Assembly: GCF_000359125.1 (NCBI RefSeq)
Contig: NZ_CAAF010000025.1
Location: forward strand, 31,350-95,349
Length of the DNA stretch: 64,000 nucleotides
Source: Mesorhizobium sp. STM 4661
GTDB lineage: Bacteria; Pseudomonadota; Alphaproteobacteria; Rhizobiales; Rhizobiaceae
Direction of reading: 5' to 3'
The stretch's first letter is position 1, and every line of letters starts with the position of its first letter. The notes beneath the pieces were generated by a model. That model ran no database searches, was not told where the DNA came from, and saw nothing but the letters and a program-made list of their open reading frames with translations. This document shows positions 8,459 to 18,308 of the stretch, piece by piece. The translations under genes were made by a program, and so were the position numbers.

Positions 8459-9145
8459 ATGGCAGACGGCAATAGATTCTTCCCGGCCCCGCGCCTCATC
8501 CTCGCCGCCTTGGTGGCGGGCGTGCTGGCGGGCGCGGTCGCGGTATATGTCAGCGAGAGCGGTTCTGGCAACAACGCACCGGCACAAGTCGCTGCCGGCG
8601 ACGGCAAGGACGATGTCGCCTGCGCCGCCAAGGCCGACCGTGCCAAGAAGGTCGCCGCGGCCGCCACCGGCCAGGTCGCCGCGCTTTTGCCGGCTGACCC
8701 GCCACAATCGCTGAAGAACCTCGCCTTCAATGGCCCCGACGGCAAGCCGATGACGCTCGCCGACCACGCCGGAAAGACGGTGTTGCTCAATCTGTGGGCG
8801 ACATGGTGCGCGCCCTGCCGCGCCGAAATGCCGGCGCTCGATGCGCTGCAAAAGGACAAGGGCGGCGACGCCTTCCAGGTCGTGGCTGTCAATGTCGATG
8901 CCGGCGACGATGTCAAGCCGAAGAAGTTCCTCAAGGACACCGGCGTCGAAACCCTCGGCTACTACCGGGATTCGACGATGGCGCTGTTCAACGACCTCAA
9001 GACGCGCGGCTTGGCGCTCGGCCTTCCAGTCACCATGCTGGTCGACGGCGAGGGCTGCCTGATCGCCCATATGAACGGCCCGGCCGAATGGTCGAGCCCG
9101 GACGCCAAGCGGCTGGTCGAGGCGGCGCTCAGCCGATCAGACTGA
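8459..9145 (+). CDS. tlpA: TlpA-family membrane-anchored thioredoxin
   Basis: A 228-residue protein with one N-terminal membrane anchor (about residues 12-31), a linker, and a periplasmic thioredoxin fold. The redox site is WCAPC (C117, C120) in [15 protein letters not shown]. TlpA-type proteins keep copper-site or haem-site cysteines reduced for cytochrome oxidase assembly. An extra cysteine (C55) lies in the linker. The Ala-rich segment before the domain is typical of rhizobial TlpA. The last 9 bases overlap the convergent GGDEF/EAL gene. Confidence 0.9.
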   Translation: MADGNRFFPAPRLILAALVAGVLAGAVAVYVSESGSGNNAPAQVAAGDGKDDVACAAKADRAKKVAAAATGQVAALLPADPPQSLKNLAFNGPDGKPMTLADHAGKTVLLNLWATWCAPCRAEMPALDALQKDKGGDAFQVVAVNVDAGDDVKPKKFLKDTGVETLGYYRDSTMALFNDLKTRGLALGLPVTMLVDGEGCLIAHMNGPAEWSSPDAKRLVEAALSRSD

Positions 9146-11575
9146 GCGCAACCGCGGTTTCAGAGCCGCGATGCTCCTGTCGCCATGGCCGGCGGTGCTT
9201 GGCCGGACCACGGGCGTGGTGACGCCGGTGAGCTCGCCGAACGCCTCGATCGGACCCGGCCTGCCAAGATAATAGCCTTGCCCGATCTCGCAAGCCTCGG
9301 CGTCGAGGAACTCCAGCTCGCCGAGCGTCTCGACGCCCTCCGCCAGGACCGGCAGGCCGAGGCCGCGACCGAGCCCCAGCACTGCGCGCACGATTGCCGC
9401 GACCTGGCCGTTCTTGTCGACGGACTTGATGAAGGAGCCGTCGATCTTGATCTTGTCGAAGTGGAAGGCGCGAAGGTTGGAGAGCGAGGAATAGCCGGTG
9501 CCGAAATCATCCATGGCCACGCGCACGCCAAGCGCCTTGACCTGCCGCAAGGTCGCCAGCGCGCGGGGCATGTCCTTCACCAGCGCCGTTTCGGTGATCT
9601 CGAGTTCGAGCCTGCCGGGTGCGAGGCCGGATTTCAGCAGGGTTTCGTGGACCTTGCGGCTGAAATTCGGATTGTGAAGCTGCACCGCCGAGACGTTGAC
9701 GGCCACTGTCAGCGGATTTTCCCAGCGGGCGGCTTCTTCGCAGGCAGCCGTCAGCACCCATTCGCCGATGTGGGCGATGGCCCCGCTGTCTTCGGCCACG
9801 GGGATGAATATCGACGGGGAAACATCGCCCCGTTCGGGGTGCCGCCAACGGACCAGGGCCTCGAAGCCGATCATCCTGCCGCTGCTGATTTCCTTCTGCG
9901 GCTGGTAGACAAGGTGGAATTCCTTGCGTGCGATAGCCTGGCGCAATTCGTGCTCCATCACGCGCTTGTCGCGGGCCTCGGCGCCCATCGACGCCTCGAA
10001 ATAGCGGTAGGTGTCCCTGCCCTCGGTCTTGGCGCGGTAGAGCGCGGTATCGGCGTGGCCGATCAGGCTGGTCTGGTCTTCGGCATCCAACGGAAAAAGC
10101 GCGATGCCGATGCTGGCCGACACGAGGCCGCCACCGGCCGAAAGTCGGTTTTCCTCGCGCATCGCGGCCAGCACGGCGTCGGCGATACCGCCCGCCGCCA
10201 ACGGGTCGGGCAGGTTCGGCGCGATGATGGCGAATTCATCGCCACCCAGGCGCGCAATCATCTGTCCGTGGCGCAGGACGCCGGCAGCGCAGTGCGCAAC
10301 CTTTTGAAGCATGGCGTCGCCGGCACCGTGCCCGTAAAGGTCGTTGACCTCCTTGAACCGGTCAAGGTCGAGCAGCAGAAGCGCCAGGTAACCGCCTTTG
10401 CCAGCCCTGTTCATCGAAACGATTTCCGCTTCGAGCCGGCTGGAAAAGCTGCGCCGATTGGCAAGCCCGGTCAGCGGATCGAAATGGGCAAGGCGAAGGA
10501 TCTCCTCTTCCGCCTTCTTGCGCTCGCGGATGTCGCGAACGGCGACGACGTTGTGGGGCTTGCCGCAATAGTCGATGCTTCTGGCGATCAGCTCGACCGG
10601 AATTGTCGTGCCATCGCGGTTTCTCAATTCAGCTTCCCGAGGTTGTCCGCCGAAGCCGGACATGTCGGATGCGGCGCGTTCACCGAAAAGATCGCCAAGC
10701 TCCATCCCGTCCAGCCCGCCGGCCGCCATGCCGGTCAGCCTCGCGATGCTGTCATTGGCGCTGATGACGCGGGTACCGTCGCAAACGATCAGCCCTTCCA
10801 CTGCGGCGTTGGCAAGGCCATGCATGCGGTCGGCCTCGAGCTTGTGGCGGTGGAAGCGCAGATCGATCCACAGCGCCGCGCCCGAAAGCACGAGGATCAC
10901 CAGGCTGGCGGCCGCCGCTGCGAAAGCCTGTGAGGTGGGTTGGACCGTGTATTGGGAGATTTCTATCGAGGAGTCCGGGAAGATCGATACCGCGGCCATG
11001 GCGATGAAATGCAAGGTGCAGATGGCCAGTGTCAAAAGTGCCGCGCCGCCAAGCGTGGCGGCCAGGGACGGGCGGCGCAGGACGACGAGCATCGCCAGCG
11101 CCGCAAGCGTCATTCCGGCCAGCAGCGAAATGGCGACGAGGAGCGGATTCCAGACGATCCGGCCTTGCACCTCGAATGCCTGCATGCCGACGAAATGCAT
11201 GGTCGCGATACCGCCGCCGAGAATGGCGCCGCCGACGAGATAGTGGTCAATGCCGCCGCGCAAGGTGGCGACCGACATGCCGACGGCCGTCAAGACAACG
11301 GCGGCGGCGAGCGAAAGCACGGAGAGCCCCGGGTCGTATGCGTTCGGAATTCCCGGCGTAAATGCAAGCATCGCAATGAAATGCGTCGCCCAGATGCCGA
11401 ATCCAGTCGAAGTGGCTGCAATCATCAGCCATGTCAGCCGGTTTCGATCCGTCGAGCGGGCGACATGATGGAGGAGGTTCGCGGCGGAAAAGGAGGAAAT
11501 TCCACAGATGAGGGCGGCGAGTGCGACCAGTCTTGGATCGTGCTGGTTCACGATGCAATTGTAGACCGTCAGCAT
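9137..11575 (-). CDS. MHYT-PAS-GGDEF-EAL cyclic-di-GMP protein
   Basis: An 812-residue inner-membrane signalling protein. The N-terminal sensor has seven predicted helices and three MHYT-type repeats (THFIAM near 64, MHFVGM near 126, LHFIAM near 188), proposed in this family to bind a metal and sense a diatomic gas. A PAS-like region follows (about 250-355), then GGDEF (444-448) and EAL (572-574). The cyclase motif is intact, but the upstream I-site reads RHGQ instead of RxxD, so product inhibition may be lost. The phosphodiesterase motifs (NVSAVQL, EITETAL, DDFGTGYSSL, KIDGSF, GQGYYLG) are all present. It may be bifunctional or a net phosphodiesterase. Confidence 0.92.
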   Translation of the reverse strand: MLTVYNCIVNQHDPRLVALAALICGISSFSAANLLHHVARSTDRNRLTWLMIAATSTGFGIWATHFIAMLAFTPGIPNAYDPGLSVLSLAAAVVLTAVGMSVATLRGGIDHYLVGGAILGGGIATMHFVGMQAFEVQGRIVWNPLLVAISLLAGMTLAALAMLVVLRRPSLAATLGGAALLTLAICTLHFIAMAAVSIFPDSSIEISQYTVQPTSQAFAAAAASLVILVLSGAALWIDLRFHRHKLEADRMHGLANAAVEGLIVCDGTRVISANDSIARLTGMAAGGLDGMELGDLFGERAASDMSGFGGQPREAELRNRDGTTIPVELIARSIDYCGKPHNVVAVRDIRERKKAEEEILRLAHFDPLTGLANRRSFSSRLEAEIVSMNRAGKGGYLALLLLDLDRFKEVNDLYGHGAGDAMLQKVAHCAAGVLRHGQMIARLGGDEFAIIAPNLPDPLAAGGIADAVLAAMREENRLSAGGGLVSASIGIALFPLDAEDQTSLIGHADTALYRAKTEGRDTYRYFEASMGAEARDKRVMEHELRQAIARKEFHLVYQPQKEISSGRMIGFEALVRWRHPERGDVSPSIFIPVAEDSGAIAHIGEWVLTAACEEAARWENPLTVAVNVSAVQLHNPNFSRKVHETLLKSGLAPGRLELEITETALVKDMPRALATLRQVKALGVRVAMDDFGTGYSSLSNLRAFHFDKIKIDGSFIKSVDKNGQVAAIVRAVLGLGRGLGLPVLAEGVETLGELEFLDAEACEIGQGYYLGRPGPIEAFGELTGVTTPVVRPSTAGHGDRSIAALKPRLRSV

Positions 11576-11932
11576 CTTGTTTCACCGGATCGATTGGAGA
11601 TAAACAAGGCAGTGTGATTGATTAGCGTTTAACGCTTCAACAATCGGTTAAGTAAAATTGCAACTGCAGCGAGCTTTCCCGGTGTAAGGCGGCCGGAGGG
11701 AGATTCGGGTCGTTCAATCGATCAACGTCGGCAGGGTTGGTGGGCATCGCTCTCCTCACTTAGACGGCGCGCATGACGGTTTCATTTCATGTCGCGGGGG
11801 CGTCGCGGGCGGAGAAATTGCCTGTCCACAGGTGCGAAAAAGGCACAACGAACTGTCACATACTTTCTCTATGAGACGGTCAGGGACCTGCGCAACGATC
11901 CTGCACCAAGCCACTCAACAGGGAATGAGTTC
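11576..11932. other. Long intergenic region upstream of ugpB
   Basis: A 357-base gap between the GGDEF/EAL start and ugpB, holding divergent promoters. A palindrome CCTGT-CC-ACAGG lies at 11821-11832. CTGTCAC at 11853-11859 resembles one half of a PhoB box (CTGTCAT), but the second half is not convincing. PhoB control of ugp is known in other bacteria; here it is only suggested. No credible gene is seen. Confidence 0.35.
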
Positions 11933-13285
11933 ATGTCGATGATCAAACACGGCCTGGCGGCTCTTGTCGCCGGCACAATCAGCGTTTCATTGGCGCTGCC
12001 CGCGGTCGCCGCGCCGACCAAGTTCGATTTCTGGTTCGGTCTTTCGGGCGACCTCGAGCGCGTCGTCCAGACCTTGTGCAAGAACTTCAACGAATCGCAG
12101 AAGGACTATGAAGTCGTCTGCACCAGCCAGGGCAACTACGACGCCACGCTGCAGAATACGATCGCGGCATTCCGTGCCGGCAAGCAGCCCACCGTCGTCC
12201 AGGTCTATGATGTCGGCACCGCCACCATGATGCTCTCGGGCGCATACAAGCCTGCCGACAAGCTGATGGAAGAGAACGGCTACAAGATCGACTACAGCGA
12301 CTATTTCCCTGGCATTGCGCGCTACTACGCGACCTCGAAGGGCGAGATGCTGTCGTTCCCGTTTAACTCCTCGACCGCGCTGATGTACTGGAACAAGGAC
12401 GCCTTCGCCAAGATCGGCAAGACCGAGGCCCCCAAGACCTGGGAAGACGTCGGCGCCGACCTCAAGGCGCTCAAGGATGCCGGCTACGATTGCCCGATGG
12501 CGATCAACATCTCCGGCAACGAAAGCTGGCAGTTGATGGAGCAGTTCTCCGCCATCCACAACCAGCCCATCGCGACGAAGAACAACGGCTATGACGGCCT
12601 CGACGCTCGCCTCGAAGTCAACAAGACCAAGTTCGTCCAATATGTCGGCGACCTCAAGAAGTGGTATGACGAAGGTCTCATCAAGATCAAGTCCAAGGAT
12701 CTCGGCCAGGATATGGTCCAGTCCTTCGCTTCCGGCACCTGCGAGGTCATCCTGTCCTCGGTCGGCGACCACGGCACGGTCGGCAAGACCAAGAAGGAAG
12801 GCTTGAACTGGGACGTCGCCGAGTTGCCAACCTATGCCGGCACCGAGCGCAAGAACTCGCTCGTCGGCGGCGCCTCGCTCTGGGTTCTTTCCGGCAAGTC
12901 GCCTGAGGAATACAAGGGCGCAGCCGCGTTCCTCAACTTCATCCACGACCCCAAGACCGCGCTGTTCTGGTCGACCAACACCGGCTACATTCCGGTGACG
13001 AAGTCGGGCTTCGACTACATGAAGGCCAACGGCTTCTACGACAAGGCGCCTTTCAAGGGCCGCGAAACCGCGATTGCCAGCCTGACTGCTTCCGAGCCGA
13101 CCGACATCACCCGCGGTGTCCGCCTCGGCAATTTCACCCAGATCCGTGCCGAGTTCGGCACGCAGATGCAGGCGATCTTCGCCAACAAGGTCAGTGTCCA
13201 GGAAGGCATCGACACGCTGGTCAAGAACGGCGACGCCATCCTCGATCGCTTCCAGCAGACCTATCCGAACAAGACGCTGCCCTGA
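11933..13285 (+). CDS. ugpB: Glycerol-3-phosphate-type ABC transporter binding protein
   Basis: A 450-residue periplasmic solute-binding protein. A signal peptide (GLAALVAGTISVSLALPAVAA) precedes the mature start PTKFDFWFG. The fold is the extracellular-solute-binding family 1 type, with YNATLQ-like NYDATLQNTIAAFRAGKQP and the tight-turn GGASLWVL typical of UgpB. The ATG at 11933 follows GGGA; an ATG six bases downstream is equally possible. It heads a four-gene operon with two permeases and an ATPase, and a phosphodiesterase lies beyond. Substrate assignment to sn-glycerol-3-phosphate or its diesters rests on similarity and operon content. Confidence 0.88.
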   Translation: MSMIKHGLAALVAGTISVSLALPAVAAPTKFDFWFGLSGDLERVVQTLCKNFNESQKDYEVVCTSQGNYDATLQNTIAAFRAGKQPTVVQVYDVGTATMMLSGAYKPADKLMEENGYKIDYSDYFPGIARYYATSKGEMLSFPFNSSTALMYWNKDAFAKIGKTEAPKTWEDVGADLKALKDAGYDCPMAINISGNESWQLMEQFSAIHNQPIATKNNGYDGLDARLEVNKTKFVQYVGDLKKWYDEGLIKIKSKDLGQDMVQSFASGTCEVILSSVGDHGTVGKTKKEGLNWDVAELPTYAGTERKNSLVGGASLWVLSGKSPEEYKGAAAFLNFIHDPKTALFWSTNTGYIPVTKSGFDYMKANGFYDKAPFKGRETAIASLTASEPTDITRGVRLGNFTQIRAEFGTQMQAIFANKVSVQEGIDTLVKNGDAILDRFQQTYPNKTLP

Positions 13286-13303
13286 CCAGCAGGCTTAACA
13301 TAA

Positions 13304-13332
13304 GGCCGCCCGCCGACAATCGGCGGGTGGCC
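13304..13332 (+). terminator. Intercistronic hairpin between ugpB and ugpA
   Basis: GGCCGCCCGCCGA (13304-13316) pairs with TCGGCGGGTGGCC (13320-13332) over 13 bp, with one G-T wobble and a CAA loop. It is followed by GTTTCAT, which is not a full U-tract. It probably acts as an attenuator or mRNA 3'-end stabiliser, letting the binding protein be made in excess over the permeases, as in other ABC operons. Confidence 0.65.
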
Positions 13333-13360
13333 GTTTCATATCCAGAAAATAGCCGGGTCG

Positions 13361-14245
13361 ATGGAAAAACGCGTTACCTTCAGCAAATGGACGGTCGGCA
13401 TCCTGTTCGCGGTGCCGCAGCTCCTGCTGATCTTCACATTCTTCTACTGGCCGGCCGGCCAGGCGGTTTATTGGTCGCTGACGCTGCAACAGCCCTGGGG
13501 CGGCGGCAACATCTGGGTCGGGCTCGACAATTTCCGGTCGATCCTGTCCAGCGCTGATTACTGGAACTCGATCACCGTCAGCCTTGTCTTTGCCGCGATC
13601 AGCACCGGCATCGTGATGTTCGTCGCGCTCGTGCTCGCCGCCCTGACCGACCGGCAGCTTACCGGCTCGCGCTTCTACCGTGTGGTGCTCATCTGGCCCT
13701 ATGGCATTGCGGCGCCGGCGCTGGCGCTCGCCTTCCGCTTCATCCTGGCGCCGGAAGCCGGCTTCATGGCCGTCGTCAACCAGGCATGGCCGGGATTCTG
13801 GGATCCGGGTCTCGACGGCGTCGACGCCATGGCCTCCATCATCGCCGCCTTTTCCTGGAAATATATCGGCTACAATTTCATCTTCTTCCTTGCCGCGTTC
13901 CAGGCCATCCCGCGCTCGTTGATCGAGGCCTCGGCCATGGACGGCGCCGGTGTCATCAGACGGTTTTGGGATATCCAGTTCCCGCTGATCACGCCGACGA
14001 TCTTTTTCCTGCTCGTCATCAACATCACCGAGAGCTTTCAGGATTCCTTCGGCATCGTCGATATCATGACCAGCGGCGGGCCGGCGAACGCGACCAATCT
14101 GATGGTCTACAAGATCTATTCCGACGGCTTCAAAGGCCTCGATTATTCGGGTGCCGCCGCGCAGAGCATCATCCTGATGCTGCTCATCATCGTGCTCACC
14201 ATCTTCCAGTTCCGCTTCATCGAGCGGCGCGTGCATTACCGGTGA
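13361..14245 (+). CDS. ugpA: Glycerol-3-phosphate-type ABC permease UgpA
   Basis: A 294-residue inner-membrane permease with about six helices. The cytoplasmic EAA loop reads EASAMDGAGVIRRFWDIQFP (about 192-211), the docking site for the ATPase. The N-terminal FFYWPAGQAVYWSLTLQQPW stretch is characteristic of UgpA. It forms the membrane channel with UgpE, encoded eight bases downstream. Confidence 0.92.
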   Translation: MEKRVTFSKWTVGILFAVPQLLLIFTFFYWPAGQAVYWSLTLQQPWGGGNIWVGLDNFRSILSSADYWNSITVSLVFAAISTGIVMFVALVLAALTDRQLTGSRFYRVVLIWPYGIAAPALALAFRFILAPEAGFMAVVNQAWPGFWDPGLDGVDAMASIIAAFSWKYIGYNFIFFLAAFQAIPRSLIEASAMDGAGVIRRFWDIQFPLITPTIFFLLVINITESFQDSFGIVDIMTSGGPANATNLMVYKIYSDGFKGLDYSGAAAQSIILMLLIIVLTIFQFRFIERRVHYR

Positions 14246-14252
14246 GGCGGTC

Positions 14253-15167
14253 ATGGTGGAGCGCACCCCGATCCTGAATTTCGTCACGCATCTCGTGCTG
14301 TTCATCGGCTTCGTGCTGGCGGTCGCGCCTTTCGCGATCGTCGCGATCGCCGCGTCGCACAATTTGAAGGACGTCAACGACGTGCCGATGTCGCTGCTGC
14401 CGGGCAGCGACTTCTGGCTCAATATCAAGACGGCATGGACGACGGCTGACCTCGGGCCCAAGCTTTTGAACAGCTTCATCATGGCTACCGGTGTCGCCGC
14501 CGGCAAAGTGATCATCTCGGCGCTCACCGCCTTCTCGATCGTCTATTTCCGCTATCCCGGCCGTACCTTCATCTTCTGGCTGATCTTCATCACGCTGATG
14601 CTGCCGCTCGAAGTGCGCATCGTACCGACCTACGCGGTCGTCGCCAACGTGCTGTCACCGTATCAGACGATCCTCGACGTGACCGGCTTGAGCTGGCTGA
14701 TCGAGAAAATATCGGGTGTCCGGATTGCGTTGAGCTTCGGGCTGCTCAACTCCTACACCGGGCTCATCCTGCCGTTGATCGCCACCGCCACTGGCACCTT
14801 CCTCTATCGGCAGTTTTTTCTCACCGTGCCGGATGAACTGACCGAGGCGGCGCGCATGGACGGCGCCGGCGCGTTGCGCTTCTTCATCGATATACTGCTG
14901 CCGCTGTCGCGCACCAACATGGCGGCGCTCGGAACCATCATGTTCCTGTGGGCATGGAACCAGTATCTGTGGCCGCTGCTCATCACCACCGATCAATCCC
15001 ACGCAACGGCAGTCACCGAGCTCAAGCAGCTCATTCCAAACATCGGCGGCATTCCCGAATGGAACATCGCCATGGCCGGCACGCTGATCGTCATGCTGCC
15101 GCCGCTGATCGTCGTCGTGGCGATGCAGCGCTGGTTCGTGCGCGGCCTGATCGCCACCGAAAAGTGA
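14253..15167 (+). CDS. ugpE: Glycerol-3-phosphate-type ABC permease UgpE
   Basis: A 304-residue inner-membrane permease, second half of the channel. Six predicted helices and the EAA loop [20 protein letters not shown] are visible, and [18 protein letters not shown] with EVRIVPTY fits the UgpE/MalG group. It is spaced 7 bases from ugpA and 16 from ugpC, so the three are co-translated. Confidence 0.92.
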   Translation: MVERTPILNFVTHLVLFIGFVLAVAPFAIVAIAASHNLKDVNDVPMSLLPGSDFWLNIKTAWTTADLGPKLLNSFIMATGVAAGKVIISALTAFSIVYFRYPGRTFIFWLIFITLMLPLEVRIVPTYAVVANVLSPYQTILDVTGLSWLIEKISGVRIALSFGLLNSYTGLILPLIATATGTFLYRQFFLTVPDELTEAARMDGAGALRFFIDILLPLSRTNMAALGTIMFLWAWNQYLWPLLITTDQSHATAVTELKQLIPNIGGIPEWNIAMAGTLIVMLPPLIVVVAMQRWFVRGLIATEK

Positions 15168-15183
15168 CCCGACAAGGAGACAG

Positions 15184-16287
15184 ATGATGGCCTCCATCAC
15201 CATTCGCGACGTCAAGAAGAGCTATGGCAAGTCGCCGGTCGTGCACGGCGTCGACCTCGACATCGTTTCGGGCGAATTTGTCGTCATTCTCGGGCCTTCC
15301 GGGTGCGGCAAGTCCACGCTGCTCAGGATGATCGCCGGGCTGGAAGAGATTTCCGGTGGCGAGATCGCCATCGACGGCACCGTGGTCAACCGGCTGGAAC
15401 CGCGCGAGCGCGGCTGTGCCATGGTGTTCCAGAACTACGCGCTCTACCCGCATATGAGCGTCGCCCAGAACATTGGCTATTCGCTGAAAGTCGCGGGTGT
15501 TCCCAAGGCCGAGCGCACGCAGCGCATCCAGGCCGTGGCCCGCATCCTCGAGCTCGAGCCGATGCTCGACCGCAAGCCTGCAGCGCTGTCGGGCGGCCAG
15601 CGCCAGCGCGTCGCCATGGGGCGCGCCATGATCCGCGAACCGAAGGTGTTTCTGTTCGACGAACCGCTCTCCAACCTCGACGCCAAGCTGCGCGTGCAGA
15701 TGCGCTCGGAAATCCGCAAGCTGCACCGCCGGCTGAACGCGACATCGGTGTTCGTCACGCACGACCAGGTCGAGGCGATGACGCTCGCCGACCGGCTGGT
15801 GGTGATGAATGGCGGCCGCGTGGAGCAGGTCGGCACGCCGGGCGAAATCTACAAGCGCCCGGCCAGCCGGTTCGTCGCGACCTTCGTCGGCGCGCCGGCG
15901 ATGAACATCCTCGAGGGCATCGTCGAGCTCGACGGCCTCTCGCTGCTTGGCGGCAGCCGGCGGCTGCCCATTCCGCGGGTCGGCCTGCCGGTCGGCGCCA
16001 AGGTCGCGATGGGCATCCGGCCTGAAGCCGTCCGCCTGGTGGCGCCCGGCTCGCAGGGCGCGCTCAATGCCACCGTCGATCTCGTCGAGGAGCTGGGCGC
16101 GGGCAGGGTCATCTATGTCGATCTCGACGGCGCGGCGTTTTCCGTGGTGACGTCCGAGACCGTCCATCCGGCGCCCGGCGCGACGGTCGGTTTGAAGATC
16201 TCGCCCGATGACATGCATTTCTTCTCGTCGGAGACGGGCGCGCGCCTCGATGTCTTCAAAGCCTCCGTGCCGGTTCCCGCACATTGA
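15184..16287 (+). CDS. ugpC: Glycerol-3-phosphate-type ABC transporter ATPase
   Basis: A 367-residue ATPase that powers the UgpA/UgpE channel. Walker A is GPSGCGKST (37-45), the Q-loop lies in [12 protein letters not shown], the signature is LSGGQRQR, Walker B is VFLFDEPLS, and the switch His is in VTHDQ. The C-terminal third is the TOBE/MalK-type regulatory domain (GIRPEAVRL). AAGGAG lies just before the ATG pair. MalK-like ATPases of this group can be shared between carbohydrate importers. Confidence 0.94.
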   Translation: MMASITIRDVKKSYGKSPVVHGVDLDIVSGEFVVILGPSGCGKSTLLRMIAGLEEISGGEIAIDGTVVNRLEPRERGCAMVFQNYALYPHMSVAQNIGYSLKVAGVPKAERTQRIQAVARILELEPMLDRKPAALSGGQRQRVAMGRAMIREPKVFLFDEPLSNLDAKLRVQMRSEIRKLHRRLNATSVFVTHDQVEAMTLADRLVVMNGGRVEQVGTPGEIYKRPASRFVATFVGAPAMNILEGIVELDGLSLLGGSRRLPIPRVGLPVGAKVAMGIRPEAVRLVAPGSQGALNATVDLVEELGAGRVIYVDLDGAAFSVVTSETVHPAPGATVGLKISPDDMHFFSSETGARLDVFKASVPVPAH

Positions 16288-16373
16288 TGGCAGCACCATC
16301 CGCTAACGCGCTGGCGTCTGCCTCGGGCGGCCGGTAAAGCAAATTTCCTGTCAGGTCGAACAAAGGTCGTGCA

Positions 16374-17195
16374 ATGAAAATCATCCAGGTCACGGACGTC
16401 CATCTCGGACGGCGGGGCGAAATCCGCTACGGTGCCGACCTGCATGGGCGGCTCGACCGCTGCATCGACGACATCAATGAACGTCACGCCGATGCCGCGC
16501 TTTGCGTCTTCACCGGCGACCTGACCGAGGCCGGCGCGGCCGAGAGCTACACCGATCTCAGATCGGCCCTGGGCAAGCTTTTAGTGCCCTACCGGTTGCT
16601 GCCGGGAAATCATGACAGGCGGGCCAGTTTGGTTGCGGCCTTTCCCGAAGGCGCGGTCGACGATAATGGCTTCGTGCAATCGGTCTTCGAGACGCCCGAG
16701 GCATCGCTGCTGTTCCTCGACAGCCTGGCCGAAGGCCGTGTCACCGGCGAGCTATGCGACAAGCGGCTTGCCTGGCTCGACGCACGGCTCGCCGAAGCGG
16801 CAGGACGGCAGGCCTACATCTTCCTGCATCATCCGCCGGTCGAACTCGGCCTGCCCATCCTCGACCCGCTCGGGCTCGAACAGCCCCGGCGATTCATCGA
16901 TCTGCTCGAGCGCCACGGCAATGTCGGCCACGTCTTCTTCGGCCATGTCCATCGCGACATCGCCGGCACGGTTGCCGGCATCCCGTTCACCGCGCAACGC
17001 GGCTTGCATGCCCGCTTCATGCTCGATCTGGCCGGGGAAGAAGTGGTCGAGCAGGCGCCGCCCACATACGCGATCGTCCTCATCGATGCTGCCGAGCGCC
17101 GGGTCGTCGTGCACAATTGCGACTTCCTCGAGCGATGGCCGCTCTATTCGCCGGCGACGGGCAAGATCGTCACGCTGGATACTCGCGTCGCGTGA
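16374..17195 (+). CDS. Cyclic/glycerophospho-diester phosphodiesterase (GpdQ/CpdA-like)
   Basis: A 273-residue calcineurin-like metallophosphoesterase. All metal-binding motifs are present: DVHLG near the N-terminus (DxH), GDLTEAG (GDxxxxG), GNHD, the LHHPP histidine and GHVH. Family members hydrolyse glycerophosphodiesters (GpdQ) or 3',5'-cAMP (CpdA/Icc). The position 86 bases after ugpC favours a glycerophosphodiesterase that feeds on substrates brought in by Ugp. No signal peptide is seen, so it is cytoplasmic. Confidence 0.85.
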   Translation: MKIIQVTDVHLGRRGEIRYGADLHGRLDRCIDDINERHADAALCVFTGDLTEAGAAESYTDLRSALGKLLVPYRLLPGNHDRRASLVAAFPEGAVDDNGFVQSVFETPEASLLFLDSLAEGRVTGELCDKRLAWLDARLAEAAGRQAYIFLHHPPVELGLPILDPLGLEQPRRFIDLLERHGNVGHVFFGHVHRDIAGTVAGIPFTAQRGLHARFMLDLAGEEVVEQAPPTYAIVLIDAAERRVVVHNCDFLERWPLYSPATGKIVTLDTRVA

Positions 17196-17225
17196 GCACG
17201 GCGACTTGACTGAGCCGGGAACGCC

Positions 17226-18308
17226 TCAGGCAAACACATGCGCCTTGCCGGAAACCGTCAGCCGCACGATCTCGCCGACGGCCGGCGCATCCATGCCCGG
17301 TTTGCGCAGGATGAGCGGCGTGTTGCCGATCGCGGCGGCGTCCGGCAGGTCGGGACTGTTCAGGAGCCGCACCGCGATGGTGCACATTGAGCCGGCGAAC
17401 TCGGATTCCGTCACCTCGCCGAACAGCATCTCCGGCGTTCCCGGCATGCCTTCGCGCGACGTGCGTTTCAGCAGCACCTGTTCGGGTCGCAGCATGATGC
17501 GGGCGACATCGCGCCGCTCGGTGCTGTCGACGGCGATGCGGCCAAGCGGCGAACTGGCGAAGCCGCCTGATATCTTTGCCGGCAGGATGATGGCGTCGCC
17601 GAGGAATTCGGCAATCATCCGGTCTTTCGGCTGGAGATAGAGCTCGCGTGGTGTGCCGACCTGCGAAAATATGCCGTCGCGCATCACCGCCACCTGGCTG
17701 GCAAAGGACAACGCCTCGGCCTGGTCGTGCGTGACCAGGATCGTCGTGATGCCGGCCGCTTCCAGAAGCTCGGCGACCGCCTTGCGCATCGAGGCGCGAA
17801 GACCGGTGTCGAGCGCGGAGAACGGCTCGTCGAGCAGCATCAGCCTTGGTTTCATGGCCATGGCGCGGGCCAGCGCCACACGCTGCTGCTGGCCGCCGGA
17901 GAGCTCATGCGGCCGGCGTTTCAGGATCGCCTTGTCCAGCCCGACGATATAGGCCAGCTCGACGATGCGCTCGGTGCGCTTGTCCTCGCCGCGTGCCATG
18001 CCGAAGCCGATATTGTCGGCGATGGTCAGATGCGGGAACAGGGCGCCGTCCTGCGCCACCACGCCGATGCCGCGGCGATGCGCCGGCACGGCAGCGCCGC
18101 CATTGGCCAGCACCTCGCCGTCGAGCACGATGCGGCCCCGATCGGGCGCCTCGAAGCCGGCGATCAGCCTGAGCAAGGTCGTCTTGCCGCAGCCGGACGG
18201 TCCGACGATCGCCGTGCGGCTGCCGCTCACCACGTTGAGGTCGACGCCGGCAAGGGCGGCAACCGGGCCGTAGTGCTTGTGCACACCGGTGAGTTCGAGA
18301 AAGCTCAT
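17226..18308 (-). CDS. fbpC: Ferric iron ABC transporter ATPase
   Basis: A 360-residue ATPase of the FbpC/FutC/AfuC type. Walker A is GPSGCGKTT, the signature is [14 protein letters not shown], Walker B is [12 protein letters not shown], and the H-loop lies in [12 protein letters not shown]-terminal regulatory domain follows. The start codon overlaps the stop of the permease gene (ATGA), indicating coupled translation. Third gene of a binding protein-permease-ATPase operon. A spermidine or thiamine substrate is possible on family grounds alone, but the upstream RirA-like operator favours iron. Confidence 0.88.
   Translation of the reverse strand: MSFLELTGVHKHYGPVAALAGVDLNVVSGSRTAIVGPSGCGKTTLLRLIAGFEAPDRGRIVLDGEVLANGGAAVPAHRRGIGVVAQDGALFPHLTIADNIGFGMARGEDKRTERIVELAYIVGLDKAILKRRPHELSGGQQQRVALARAMAMKPRLMLLDEPFSALDTGLRASMRKAVAELLEAAGITTILVTHDQAEALSFASQVAVMRDGIFSQVGTPRELYLQPKDRMIAEFLGDAIILPAKISGGFASSPLGRIAVDSTERRDVARIMLRPEQVLLKRTSREGMPGTPEMLFGEVTESEFAGSMCTIAVRLLNSPDLPDAAAIGNTPLILRKPGMDAPAVGEIVRLTVSGKAHVFA

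Noticed and set aside
11853..11872. PhoB box before ugpB
   Set aside because: Only one half-site (CTGTCAC) is recognisable; the second half does not fit well enough to annotate.
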